Below the pieces are notes generated by a model. The model searched no databases. It worked only from the letters and a program-made list of their open reading frames with translations, and was not told where the DNA came from. DNA of 64,000 nt from Rheum nobile (taxonomy: Eukaryota > Streptophyta > Magnoliopsida > Caryophyllales > Polygonaceae). The DNA lies in the NCBI GenBank assembly GCA_027886185.1, contig WOAB01000878.1, positions 5,716,001-5,780,000 on the forward strand, read 5' to 3'. The translations under genes and the position numbers were made by a program. How positions within the stretch are numbered: the first letter of the stretch is position 1; each line of letters starts with the position of its first letter. This document shows positions 33,388 through 44,730 of the stretch, piece after piece.

Positions 33388-35574
33388 CAACTTATCTTAT
33401 GGGCTGAATCGAACGGATGACACCAGCCAACCATGCAGAGAACAAATACAGTTGGTTAGTCTAATGAAAGACTATGCAAGGGTACAAAGCATAATGGTCC
33501 GATGTAGTCGTATTAGGTTAGACTCATCGTTTCTCGAATCAAAACCGATAACGATAGTCAACCACCATACTTCTACTAGAATACATAAAAATACATGATC
33601 AAGAGAATATTCTGGAGACCGAGTCTCACAGCAATCAATCCCAAAAGAAGACTCCAACGAAATGAGCCTTATCGGAAACATGACAAATGTTGGGGAACAT
33701 AAACTTTTCACACAAGCGTTTAAAACAACTTGATGTTTCGGTTCTCGACCAACCTCACCGCTCAAAGCGAATCCAGATTGGAAAGAGAACGTTACTCTGA
33801 TCAAAGTCAAGACGAGATTTCCTAGCTGCACTACTCGCCCAAGGGTATATTAATTATGTGCGACAACGGCACTTATCTCATTTAATTCCAAAACGATCAT
33901 CACGTTATAAGATTTTAAAATCTCATCCACACGGGATAAAGAGATACCGTCGGGAACTAAATCCCTAAGGCGGAGTTAACTCGAGAACTAAATCCCTAAA
34001 GTCGAATCGGGAACTAAATCCCTCAGGAATTAAATCCCAAACAACGGAGTCGGGAACTAAATCCCTACAAGCGGCACTAGCTGTGTGCACAAACCCTGAG
34101 TAAGGGTATGGTCAAGACCAGAGAAGGATGGTAGGAACTAAATCCTAACCACCAGGTTATCAAGAAACGACTAGCACTCGCAATGAGATACACAGTAGCG
34201 TTCCTACGAATACTCGTGCTAACTAAACAGTTCAACACAGTAATCAATCACAACAAAGCCATTACGGCCAGTAACAGATAAAATAGCGTTGTTCTAACGA
34301 TATACAACCTATCATAATATCTGTAATTAATCACATATAAATATATATATATAATAGCGTTGTTCTAGCAGATATACAACCTATTATAATATCTTTTAAA
34401 ATCACAAACAGTTATCAAAACTGTTCCCAACGAAAATAGTAAATCATCCCAAACTAATTAACAATTAAACAATTGATAATTAATTGAATTATGGAATGAT
34501 AAGCAAGAGCGAACCGCCACTTGCCTGGAGTAGATTCGGCGATGAATCTAGACGAGATGACAACTGATGATATCCTTTCTGAGGATATGACCTATGCTTC
34601 AGATAGCTCTAGCAGAGTACGAGTCCACACGCGACCCAGCAGATCACGTTCTAACGCTCGAATAATTTCGGGTCAAATCTGGACTGAAGACTAAATGGGC
34701 TTCTCGGCCCAACAAGAATTAATTAAGGGGAGGGCCCCACCTTGCTTCTTCTTCCCCGAATAACAACAACAGCACAACGGGGCAACACAACAGCACAACA
34801 ATAACGACGCAGCTCCAACACAGCGGCGGCAACACCAGCACAACACCGGCGGCGACAAGGCTCCAACGGCGAGGCTTCGACTCCCTTCCCCACGGCGCTT
34901 CCGAGGCACCTCCACCACCTGGGCACACCGGCGAACTCGAGCAGCAGCTCCCGACGAACCGCAACAGCTCTGGCGAACTCGAGCAAGACCGGCGACGACG
35001 ACGATGGCTCAGACGAGGGCTGCCTTCAACCACCGCAGCAAGCACACCTCCAGGGCTCCTCTGGCAACACTCCAATGAACCTAGGAACGCCGGCGAACTC
35101 CATGGATTCCGGCGAGAAGAAAACCGAGAGGGAGAGAGAGAAAGACGAGAGAGAGAGATGCCTTATATAGGCCACATGAAGAGATATTTCTCGTACAAAT
35201 ATCTTATATAAATATCTTGCACAAATATTTTATATAAATATCTTGCACAAATATTTTATATAAATATCTTGCACAAATATCTTATATAAATATCTTGCAC
35301 AAATATCTTATATAAATATCTTGTACAAATATCTTGTACAAATATCTTATATAAATATCTTGTACAAATATCTTGTACAAATATCTTATATAAATATCTT
35401 GCACAAATATCTTAGCCCCGAAATTACATCGAATGTAATATATTCCACTGAGACGAATATTTCAGAGATCAAACATTTTACAAAATGTCTGAACTCCTCT
35501 GAAAATAAACTGACTACAAAACAAGGGTTTGGAAAATTACCAAAATACCCTTACTAAAAATGAGGGATATTACA
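33388..35574 (-). repeat. E3 left (3') LTR, inner part
   Basis: Continues the LTR after E4. It includes a cluster of GGGAACTAAATCCC words (33950-34165), GC-rich sequence at 34740-35110, a (GA)n tract, TATATAAGG on the minus strand at 35161-35169, and a 26-bp AT-rich tandem array at 35200-35415. The equivalent inner part of the right LTR is 37288-39546. Confidence 0.9.
35200..35415. repeat. 26-bp tandem array in E3 LTR (left copy)
   Basis: Units of the form ATCTTATATAAATATCTTGCACAAAT repeat about eight times with GCAC/GTAC variants. The right LTR has the same array at about 39170-39390 with a different order of variants. Confidence 0.85.
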
Positions 35575-36934
35575 TTACTACCCCCTTAAGAAAAGTTTCG
35601 ACCCCGAAACTTGCATTAAACTAATGAGGATCCTGCCTCATCTGTCAAACTTACTACCTGGATTTAATATCCTTAATCACTTCATCCTCTAGATTACTCC
35701 TAGAGAGATCAGTCGGTTTCCTCAATCATGACATCAACTTACAACTTTATTCATATACATCTTACCATGTAATAACCCTTACTACTACCTTAAAATAATG
35801 GTCTTCCACAACCATCGTTACGACATCACTGCACCTTTAATAGGAGAACATACATTTCTCCTCCAATCTCCTTATAGACAAACCCAAGGTTTACACATTA
35901 ACTTCTTACAACTCAGATAAACCTTAGTAACCTCGAATCATAACTTTCTTAATTCCCTTAATGGTACTTTACACAATCCCATCATTTATCTTAAAGTAAG
36001 ACCGACCTTACGCCATCTCTAACTTAAAATCCTTACAAGAATAATTTAACAAATCTTTTTAAACAATTTCTAACTTATCTCCTTTAAGATTCCTTATTTC
36101 CTCCAAGAACAATCACAATATCTTATTCCTACGTTCCTCGAAACGTATCACATGAGATATTACTCCTATTTCCTCAAAGAGAGTGATATCATAAGCCTTA
36201 TAGATGACATACTCACAAGATGTCAATCCTTGACAATTCCCAAGAGTCTTAACTCTTCATCCTCTGGAAATTCCACTTATCGAGTCCAACGACTCATAAT
36301 GTCTTAAATGACTTATTTCTAACTTAAAATCCTTATATTCACACACAATCTACTATCCATCCATGACTTAATTGCATCATTTCCTTATATTACCTCAAAC
36401 GAATCTCAAATAGATCTCCCCAAAGGACACCTATGATTTCGTACACTTGGCTTTTCCAAAAGCTTTAACCATTGGTCCTACATGGGTCATACTTACGGAT
36501 TACCAAACTACAGAGATTATCGACACACGTCGTCGCTCCTGCACCAGCATGAACCGTATCTCTTGTGTTCACCATCAGCTGATGAACTCTAACCAAGTTA
36601 CTAGGTTCTACAACCTCGAATCACGACGAGGGAACCGGGAACTCAAGCCTATCTTAGAGATGGAGGAGCCATCTCCGCTTCTTCCGAGTCCCTCTGAAGA
36701 AAAAGGAATGCACCCATATCCTTCGGGCGACGAGAAGAGAGTTAGTCTTTCTAAATATGGAAGTTTGCTTCCCATATCAGACTAAAGAAGAAGGCACGAC
36801 TATGAACGATGTCATTTCAAATTGTTTTCATTTTTTTGAAAACTCAGAGCCCTTGAAAACATTTCATAATTTAAAACGAGTAAATGATTTATAAAATCTC
36901 AACCCGTAAAAAAATTCGGCTCTGATACCAAATC
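35575..36934 (-). other. E3 internal region, gag-pol absent
   Basis: On the minus strand the right end starts with the primer site (36917-36930, TGGTATCAGAGCCG). A decayed accessory ORF follows at 36717 (MGAFLFLQRDSEEAEMAPPS, stop at 36649), clearly related to E1's MGAIISQLRNKKEAEVAPPS. The left end has the purine tract CTTAAGGGGGTAGTAA beside the LTR. The remaining 850 bases (35600-36440) are C/A/T-rich and contain no recognisable coding sequence. Confidence 0.8.
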
Positions 36935-39088
36935 TGTAACACCCCCAAATATTCCCTTGGAAAGGCATTACCGCCAGTGACCTCAGACGTTCTGTCCGAT
37001 GTCACCCAAGGCTTTACCAGTTGATATAAATCATCAAACAACAATTATGATACAAAATATCATAACTTTCATTTAAAATCATTGTCACGGCATTACATCC
37101 AGAATCCGAAAGACAACCAAAATACAGCGGATGACTTAATACAAGATATATTTAACACAGCGGAAGACTTTAAATAACCAACAAAAGGGTCTTGATCGCA
37201 ATGATCACCCGTCAAGGATCTCAACCTGAATAAACTTATCAAAAACATCGTTTGCGTCCATACTCGCTCTAGCCTTCACGGGATGGCAACTTATCTGATG
37301 TGCCGAATCGAACGGATGACACCAGCCAACCATGCAGAGAACAAATACGGTTGGTTAGTCTAATGAAAGACTATGCAAGGGTACAAAGCAGAGTGGTCCG
37401 AAGTAGTCGTATTAGGTTAGACTCATCGTTTCTCGAATCAAAACCGATAACGATAGTCAACCACCATACTTCTACTAGAATACATAAAAAGACATGATCA
37501 AGAGAAGATTCTAGAGACCGAGTCTCACAACAATCAATCCCAAAAGAAGACTCCAACGAAATGAGCCTTATCGGAAACATGACAAATGTTGGGGAACATA
37601 AACTTTTCACACAAGCGTTTAAAACAACTTGATGTTTTGATTCTCGACCAACCTCACCGCTCAAAGCGAATCCAGATTGGAAAGAGAACGTTACTCTGAT
37701 CAAAGTCAAGACGAGATTTCCTAGCTGCACTATTGCCTAGTTGCACTATTGCCTAGCTGCACTACTCTCCCAAGGGTATATTAATTATGTGCGACAACGG
37801 CACTTATCTCATTTAATTCCAAAACGATCATCACGTTATAAGCTTTTAAAATCTCATCCACACGGGATAAAGAGATACCGTCGGGAACTAAATCCCTAAG
37901 GCGGAGTTGACTCGAGAACTAAATCCCTAAAGTCGAATCGGGAACTAAATCCCTCGGGAACTAAATCCCAAACAACGGAGTTGGGAACTAAATCCCTACA
38001 AGCGGCACCAGCTGTGTGCACAAACCCTGAGTAAGGGTATGGTCAGGACCAGAGAAGGATGGTAGGAACTAAATCCTAACCACCAGGTTATCAAGAAACG
38101 ACTAGCACTCGCAATGAGATACACACTAGCGTTCCTACGAATACTCGTGCTAACTAAACAGTTCAACACAGTAATCAATCACAACAAAGCCATCGCGGCC
38201 AGTAACAGATAAAATAGCGTTGTTCTAACGATATACAACCTATCATAATATTTGTAATTAATCACATATAAATATATATATAATAGCGTTGTTCTAGCAG
38301 ATATACAACCTATTATAATATCTTTTAAAATCACAAACAGTTATCAAAACTGTTCCCAACGAAAACAGTAAATCATCCCAAACTAATTAACAATTAAACA
38401 ATTGATAATTAATTGAATTATGGAATGATAAGCAAGAGTGAACCGCCACTTGCCTGGAGTAGATTCGGCGATGAATCTAGACGAGACGACAACTGATGAT
38501 ATCATTTCCGAGGATATGACCTATGCTTCAGATAGCTCTAGCAGAGTACGAGTCCACACGCGACCCAGTAGATCACGTTCTAACGCTCGAATAATTTCGG
38601 GTCAAATCTGGACTGAAGACTAAATGGGCTTCTCGGCCCAACAAGAATTAATTAAGGGGAGGGCCCCACCTTGCTTCTTCTTCCCCGAATAACAACAACA
38701 GCACAACGGGGCAACGCAATAGCACAACAATAACGACGCAGCTCCAACACAGCGGCGGCAACACCAGCACAACACCGACGGCGACAAGGCTCCAACGGCG
38801 AGGCTTCGACTCCCTTCTCTACGGCTCTTCCGAGGCACCTCCACCACCTGGGCACACCGGCGAACTTGAGCAGCAGCTCCCGACGAACCGCAGCAGCTCT
38901 GGCGAACTCGAGCAAGACCGGCGACGACGGCGATGGCTCGGACGAGGGCTGCCTTCAACCACCGCAGCAAGCACACCTCCAGGGCTCGTCTGGCAACACT
39001 CCAACGAACCCAAGAACGCCGGCGAACTCCATGGATTCCGGCAAGAAGAAAACCGAGAGGGAGAGAGAGAAAGACGAGAGAGAAGCTC

Positions 39089-39134
<46 letters not shown>

Positions 39135-39546
39135 TTATATAGGCCACATGAAGAGATATTTCTTGTACAAATATCTCGTACAAATATCTTATATAAATAT
39201 CTTGCACAAATATCTTATATAAATATCTTGCACAAATATCTTATATAAATATCTTGTATAAATATCTTACACAAATATCTTATATAAATATCTTGCACAA
39301 ATATCTTATATAAATATCTTGTATAAATATCTTGTACAAATATCTTGTACAAATATCTTATATAAATATCTTGCATAAATATCTTAGTCCCGAAATTACA
39401 TCGAATGTAATATATTCCACTCAGACGAATATTTCAGAGATCAAACATTTTACAAAATGTCTGAACTCCTCTGAAAATAAACTGACTACAGAACAAGGGT
39501 TTGGAAAATTACCAAAATACCCTTACTAAAAATGAGAGATATTACA
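36935..39546 (-). repeat. E3 right (5') LTR
   Basis: 2,612 bases. It contains the GGGAACTAAATCCC cluster (37885-38070), GC-rich block, a longer (GA)n microsatellite at about 39080-39130, and the 26-bp array. GATCT follows at 39547-39551. Confidence 0.92.
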
Positions 39547-39551
39547 GATCT

Positions 39552-40008
39552 GAGGCGCAGGAATGTCGAGTTTGAGGTTGGCGACAAGGTGTTTGTCTGG
39601 GTGTTTCCATCCAAGGGAGTGTTCAGGTTCGGCAAGCGTGGGAAGCTTAACCCTCGCTATGTGGGACCGTTCGAAATCCTTGACAAGGTGGGGTCTCTAG
39701 CGTATCGTTTAGCATTGCCGCCGTCGGCGCATCCAGTGCATAACGTGTTCCACGTGTCCTTGTTGAGGAAGTACGTGCTATATGTGTCTCACGTGCTGAG
39801 TTATGAGGACATCGAGATTCAGGAAAATGGTACCTACGAGGAGATACCTGTGCGTATTCTTGAACGTCGCGAGAAGCACTTGCGGAACAAGGTGGTACCA
39901 TTAGTACGGATTCTTTGGTCCAAGTCTGGATCTGAAGAGGTTACTTGGGAAACCTGGGAGACTGAGGCGGATATACTTAGTCGTTTTCCCGACCTATTTT
40001 CGGCCTAG
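39552..40008 (+). pseudogene. E1 integrase tail and chromodomain
   Basis: Joined to 22423 the frame reads QKSYADLRRRNVEFEVGDKV without a break. It then gives VGPFEILDKVGSLAYRLALP, NVFHVSLLRKYV, and a chromodomain: IPVRILERREKHLRNKVVPL, then VRILWSKSG and EEVTWETWETE. It ends FPDLFSA at a TAG. Chromodomains in this lineage are thought to steer integration toward particular chromatin. This segment is open; the pol frame as a whole is not. Confidence 0.92.
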
Positions 40009-40115
40009 TTTCGGGGTCGAAACCTTTTTTAAGGGGGTAGTGATGTAACGTCCCTCATTTTTTTTTCTATTTCGGCCAAGTTTCGGGGTCGAAACTTTTT
40101 TTAAGGGGGAGGTGA
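40009..40115 (+). other. E1 polypurine tract, duplicated with an LTR-start fragment
   Basis: TTTCGGGGTCGAAAC plus a T run and AAGGGGGAGGTGA precede the LTR. An earlier copy at 40010-40043 has the same block (AAGGGGGTAGTGA) followed by TGTAACGTCCCTCATTTT, which resembles the first bases of the LTR. Confidence 0.75.
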
Positions 40116-42364
40116 TGTAATACCCCTCATTTTTAGTAACGGTATTTGGGTAATTTCCCCAACCCTCGTTCTGTAATCGTGTCGCGTTTGGCAAAGTTTG
40201 GATTTTCTGTAACTTGTATAATATCTGTAATAATTCTTTGAGCATTATAATATACATTCGATGTATTTTTGAGGCTTAGAATATTTGTTTGGGTACAAAA
40301 TATTCAAGTTCATGGTTTAAACACGTGTTAAACCTTTCCCGGGGCAAGCGGATGCGCGAGTGGCATTTCCGCGACCGCAGAAGAATTTCCGCAATCGCGG
40401 AAAAGGGATCAGCTTCATCTTCGTCTTCCTTCGCGTTTCACCGATTGAGTTTCCCGTCGTTTCGCCGGGGGGAGGCCGAGCGATTCGCCTTCTCGGCGTT
40501 GAGCTCCTCGAAGGCCTATAAAAGGGAGCTTATGTGGGAGGATCTCTCATCCAGCTCTCGCTCAAATCTCTATCGCTCTCTGATTCTCTCGTTTTCCTGT
40601 CGCCGGAGTTGGTGCTTTCGCCGAAAGCTCGTCGGAGTCCCAGGTGTTAGAGGTGGTGGTGCTTTGGAGGTCTCGTGGGGGTAGAAGTCGAAGCCCCCTC
40701 GTCCGAGCCATTGTCGTCGTCATCGGTGAGCTTGATTCGGATTTAGGGTTCGTCTGAGGAGGATCCGCGATCGCGGACATGAACACCGCGACCGCGGATG
40801 TTGCCCATAAATCCGTGACCACGGAACCCAAAACCGCGACCATGGTTTGCCTTAGCAAACGCGGCGTGGATTTGGACGAGCCGGTCACGGATGGGACCCT
40901 CATTTCTTTCGTTTCCTTTCGTTTCTTTAGATTCGTATTATTATTCGTATTGAATCTAACCTAGGGTTTCATCGTGGGTTCGTTGTCGTCGTAGGAATCC
41001 ATAACCCGATTCCAGATTTCCAGTTTCCAGACCCAGAAACCCTACATCGTTCGTTCGTCTCGATCAAGGCAAGTGGCGGTTCGCTCTTGCTTATCATTCC
41101 ATGTTTCCGTGAATTATCAATTGCCTTTAATTGTTAATTAAATTGGGATGATTGTTGTTTTCGTTTGGGAACAGTTTTATAAATGGATGATTTAAAATGT
41201 GATATTATAATAGGTTGTATATACTGCTAGAAACAACGCTATTATATCTGTTATTACCATGATGGTATTGGTGTGGATTATTGTGTGGTTTAACTGTTTA
41301 GTTAGAACGAGTATTTTTTGGAACGCTATGTACCTCGCGAGGTCTAGTCGTTTCTTTATAATTGGTATTAGGAGGATTTTGCCCTATTACTTTCCCTGGT
41401 CATGACTGTACCCTTACTCAGGGTAGGTGCACACAACTGGTACCGACAATCGGAATTTATTCCATCGATATCTCTCGTGAAGAGATGACATATCTTAAAA
41501 GCTTGTAACGTAAATATACGTTTTGGAATTTAATAAGATAAGTGCGATATGGCACATAATTAATATACCCTCGGGCGAGGAGTACAACGTGGAAACCGCC
41601 CGGACTTCGATTAAAGTAAGTCCTCCTTCCAAATCTGAATTCGCATTGCGCGGTGAGGTTGGTCGTGGACCCAAATGGTCAAGTCTTTTTAAACGCTTGT
41701 GTGAAATTATAATGTCCCCAAACACTTGTTATATTTCCGATAAGACTCAATCTTTTGGAGTCTTCTCTTCATACGCTTCCCATAAGACTCGATCTTTTGG
41801 AGTCTTCTCTTGATCATTCTGTTTTGTAGCTTCCGTAGAAGTGTTGAGGTTTTACTATCGTCATCGGCTTTCATTCGAGAAGCGATGGGTCTAACCTAAT
41901 ACGACTACTTAGAACCTTTCTGTTTTACCCTTGCATAGTCTTTCATTAGACTAACCAACCGGTTATTTTCCTTTACATGGTTGGCTGGTGTCATCCGTCT
42001 CATATGGCACATCAGGTAAACTTTTCTTCCATGAAGGCTAGTACGCGACGATGAAGGCAGATGGAGTTTGTAAGAGTTTTCTCAAGGTTGAAGATCCTAG
42101 GCGTGTGATCGCACCGATCAAGACCCTTATGATATTTATTATTTTAAAGACTTCCGTTGTATTGAAACGAATTTTGTACTTCAGATGTATTTGGGATTTT
42201 ACAGATGTAATCCGAGACTTTGGTTGAATAAAATGTTATGATATTTAATATTATCGGTGTTATCTTATGGTTAGTATAAAATAGTTAAGCCTTGGGTGGC
42301 TTCAGATGTGTAATATGAGGTCACTGGCGGTAATACTTTCAAGGTTATTTTTGGGGGTGTTACA
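40116..42364 (+). repeat. E1 right (3') LTR
   Basis: 2,249 bases, TGTAATACCCC to GTGTTACA; TATA box at 40517-40524. It carries the CCGCGAYCGCGG words at 40368-40870, including an extra pair near 40370-40400 absent from the 5' LTR. CTATA follows at 42365-42369. Confidence 0.93.
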
Positions 42365-42369
42365 CTATA

Positions 42370-43336
42370 GACGGATACTGGACGAGTATAGGCCAGAGGA
42401 TGTACGTATTCTTATTCTATTTTAATATACTATAAGATAGGCCTAATGAATTAATATATGTTTCGTATTTTGGGGTTAATTGCAGATACGGTGGATGCCG
42501 TATGAGGGTCTTGATTTCCGAGGTGCTCATAGGGCCTCCACGTATCGAGGGACTATTTGTTTTCTCGTTGTAGAGGAGTCGTACATGCCGGATAGGCTTA
42601 CCCGATAGTTCGGTTATCGACAGAGCAGGCCCCTCGATATCATAGAGCCTCGGGTTGCATTGCGTCCTCATGATTTTAGGGGGACGAGGCGATACCAATT
42701 GTACTTTGACTCGCACTGGCACAGGTGGGACCAGCTTGAGCATCATCTTTGCCCCTACATCTTGAGGAGTCCTCTTGCCACGATGGCTTGGATGTCGACG
42801 ATGCGTACCTGGACTAGTATCTATGGGTGTCGCATCCTTACGTGAGTCCGCATGCGCCAGTCCAGCCTCGTATTTGTAGAGGCCCACCTCCGGCTATCAA
42901 ATTGCAAAGGGTATGTTTCTTGTCCCATTTTTTTCTTATTAATTATTTTAGGGAAATCCATGTATTTAAAATGTTTGTTTTCATTTGCAGCATGTGGCAA
43001 TGGGCAAAGCCTTTCTTCAGGACATTATAGAGGCAGGTGGTGGCGATTTGCGACACTTTCAACATATATATGACATACTTGCCAGCGACGTCATCCCTGT
43101 AGCTCCTCCGCTTGTACGGGCATCACAGATGTCTTCACAGCCCTCTAGTGCAGGCGAGTCTATATTTGATAGAGAGAAGGCCGAATCATCTAGGATGGCA
43201 AAAGAGCGTGCAGCAGCTCAGCAGGCAGCGTCTCAACCTATGCCGGTGGATCTTCCAGATTGGGCACCGGGCGTGGATTCGGGTTTAGGTGTGTCCTTGG
43301 GTAGTGATTCTGAGAGTTTAGATGTGGAGGAGTGAC
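42370..43336 (+). pseudogene. Plant mobile domain (MAIN-like) gene, 3' part
   Basis: With E1 and one CTATA removed, the frame across the junction reads NRNQLHYRRILDEYRPED. A GT...AG intron follows (about 42402-42485), then IRWMPYEGLDFRGAHRAS, and MPDRLTR-stop-FGYRQSRPLDI where a CAG is now TAG (42606). This is the usual PMD ending (W.PY, then RQFG..Q). After YFDSHWHRWDQLE a frameshift and further stop lead to YLWVSHPYVSP. A last intron (about 42911-42990) precedes a Ser/Gln-rich tail ending SDSESLDVEE. The residues confirm the same gene as 4880-7396. Confidence 0.85.
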
Positions 43337-43559
43337 TTTTGTAGTGACTTTTGTAAAATATTTATTTCTAGTTTGACTTCTTTGTTCATCCATATTGGTT
43401 TTTTAAGATTTTCGGTCGGTTATTTCTACAACAAATCGATGATCAATTACTTCATAGAATGCAATCCAACATTCGGAATAAAAAAACACATAAACATTCT
43501 AAAAATTAATAAATAGTACAACATTAGAAACAACTTTCATTCAAGGAGTCGTGAAGGTC
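43337..43559. other. Short spacer between convergent MULE ORFs
   Basis: AT-rich 3' flank of the PMD gene; no gene seen. Confidence 0.6.
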
Positions 43560-43982
43560 CTACTCCATGCGAAAGACAATGTCGCCGACCACGTACAAAG
43601 AAACCTCCTCACGATTGGTAAGGTAATTTATCGCTGCAATGTTTTCGGCTCCTACAACTTGCTTCAACACGCGAGGTAATGTGGCGGAGTACGGGTAATA
43701 AAAGACCCTTCTCACAGCGGGCCACTCTTCTCCAGCAATTAACTTCACGAACTCTAAGGACTCTAACCCAATGGTAACGATGTCTTCTATCACCTCTACG
43801 TTCCCCCATTCATAACAGTATGAATAGCCCACCTCTTTGGCCCCGTCAACCCGGACCAATTGTCTGCCCCGATAGATTTTCAAAGGCATAGCGTGGCGGT
43901 AAGTAATATAACGACTTGGACTTGGTGATGACATAGAGGGTAATACGAGGTTTATTTTTATTGTCATATGAAGGATGAGCAA
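43560..43982 (-). CDS. Small ORF, probable MULE PB1-like N-terminal domain (copy A)
   Basis: A 140-codon open frame. From residue 32 it reads MPLKIYRGRQLVRVDGAKEV, then YEWGNVEVIEDIVTIGLESL, EFVKLIAGEEW, VFYYPYSATLPRVLKQVV, and EEVSLYVVGDIVF. The pattern (N-terminal basic strand, acidic strand, VFYY.P..LP..L, final V.LYV strand) resembles the PB1-like domain at the N-terminus of plant MuDR transposases, here as a stand-alone protein. It lies convergent to the PMD gene. A second, broken copy is at 47236-47565. Identification rests on pattern only and could be wrong; the homology between the two copies is clear. Confidence 0.6.
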   Translation of the reverse strand: MLILHMTIKINLVLPSMSSPSPSRYITYRHAMPLKIYRGRQLVRVDGAKEVGYSYCYEWGNVEVIEDIVTIGLESLEFVKLIAGEEWPAVRRVFYYPYSATLPRVLKQVVGAENIAAINYLTNREEVSLYVVGDIVFRME

Positions 43983-44312
43983 TAATAATAATGAGGTTTA
44001 TATTTATAGCCATTTCATATGATCGTTTGTGACAAATTTGACTATTATGGGCAACACATGGTGCAGCCGAAATATTTTAACATATGATTTATGGGCGGCA
44101 ACAGGTGCAGCCCACACATAATTATTAGGCGGCTATATGTGCCGTCCAACTGGTTAATTTTTAGGGGTATATGTTACTATGACTTCTTTGTTTATACAAT
44201 ATTGCTTTTTGTTCTGTTATTTTTGTCCAAAACCGATAACAGATTACTTCATTAAAACCATATAATACAATACAACATTACAAATCCAAACGATTACATC
44301 AAAATAACTACA
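43983..44312. other. MULE spacer with dyad words
   Basis: No gene. Three copies of the GGCGGCA...GTGC.GCCCA word lie at about 44046-44068, 44093-44118 and 44126-44146. Confidence 0.6.
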
Positions 44313-44680
44313 GGATTGAGTTGGTGTCATTGCGTTGTGTAGATTATCCCGTTGACCGACTGAAGAATCCTAAAGGAGGGTGTGCCTACAATGACCAAGG
44401 TCGACCCCGTCGAACCTTCTGATTTCACCCTTCTTCTGGCAACGGCACATAAATACTTGAATTCCACAAACCCCGGTTTAGTACCATATAAGGAGCTCCT
44501 TATATGGTGTTGAAAGGAGGTTTGTGGATTTCAAGTATTTATGTCCCGCTGCCAGAAAAAGGGTCAAATCAGAAGGTTCGACGGGGTCGACCTTGGTCAT
44601 TGTAGGCTCACCCTCTTTTAGGATTCTTCAGTCGATCAACGGGATAATGGCCAGCAGGCAATGACTCCAACTCAATGATG
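44313..44680. repeat. Long inverted repeat 1 (arms 44313-44495 and 44496-44680)
   Basis: The arms pair over about 183 bases with roughly 20 mismatches and no spacer; the centre is a perfect 24-bp palindrome (44484-44507). Longest perfect pairing is 42 bp (right arm 44566-44607). Both arms, read away from the centre, encode related peptides: EFKYLCAVARRRVKSEGSTG on the left (minus strand) and DFKYLCPAARKRVKSEGSTG on the right, each going on to LVIVG.PSFRILQS.NGI and a stop. It is therefore an inverted duplication of a coding-like 3' end. Transcription would give a long hairpin RNA. Confidence 0.9.
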
Positions 44681-44730
44681 TAACAATAACATTATTCATA
44701 CATTTGAAGACTTATTTAATAACTAACAAC

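Larger units (their letters stand above)
22424..39546 (-). mobile_element. E3: coding-deleted Tekay-family element, opposite to E1
   Basis: LTRs (about 2.54 and 2.61 kb) begin TGTAACACCCCC and end GATATTACA on the plus strand, with GATCT duplicated at 22419-22423 and 39547-39551. A Met primer site at 36917-36930 and a purine tract just after the left LTR give minus orientation. Without E4 the element is about 6.5 kb with only 1.36 kb of internal DNA. That internal part keeps a decayed copy of the E1-type accessory ORF and no gag or pol. It is a large-deletion derivative of the E1 family. Confidence 0.9.
7397..42364 (+). mobile_element. E1: Ty3/gypsy chromovirus (Tekay/Del-like), nested in PMD gene
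   Basis: LTRs of about 2.2 kb begin TGTAATACCCC and end GGTGTTACA; CTATA is duplicated at 7392-7396 and 42365-42369. A Met-tRNA primer site follows the left LTR and a purine tract precedes the right LTR. Gene order is accessory ORF, gag, protease, RT, RNase H, integrase, chromodomain. The chromodomain and Met primer site place it among chromoviruses; long LTRs and size suggest Tekay/Del. Without E2 and E3 it is about 10.6 kb. Several stops, frameshifts and a lost integrase zinc ligand show it is dead. Confidence 0.93.

Noticed and set aside
33472..33831. 119-codon minus frame, also at 37371-37730
   Set aside because: Present in both E3 LTRs at the same position; LTR sequence with a chance open frame.
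34691..35075. Cys/Val-rich frames in E3 LTR GC block (also 38620-39207)
   Set aside because: Same GC-rich LTR block in both copies with different frame lengths; composition artefact.
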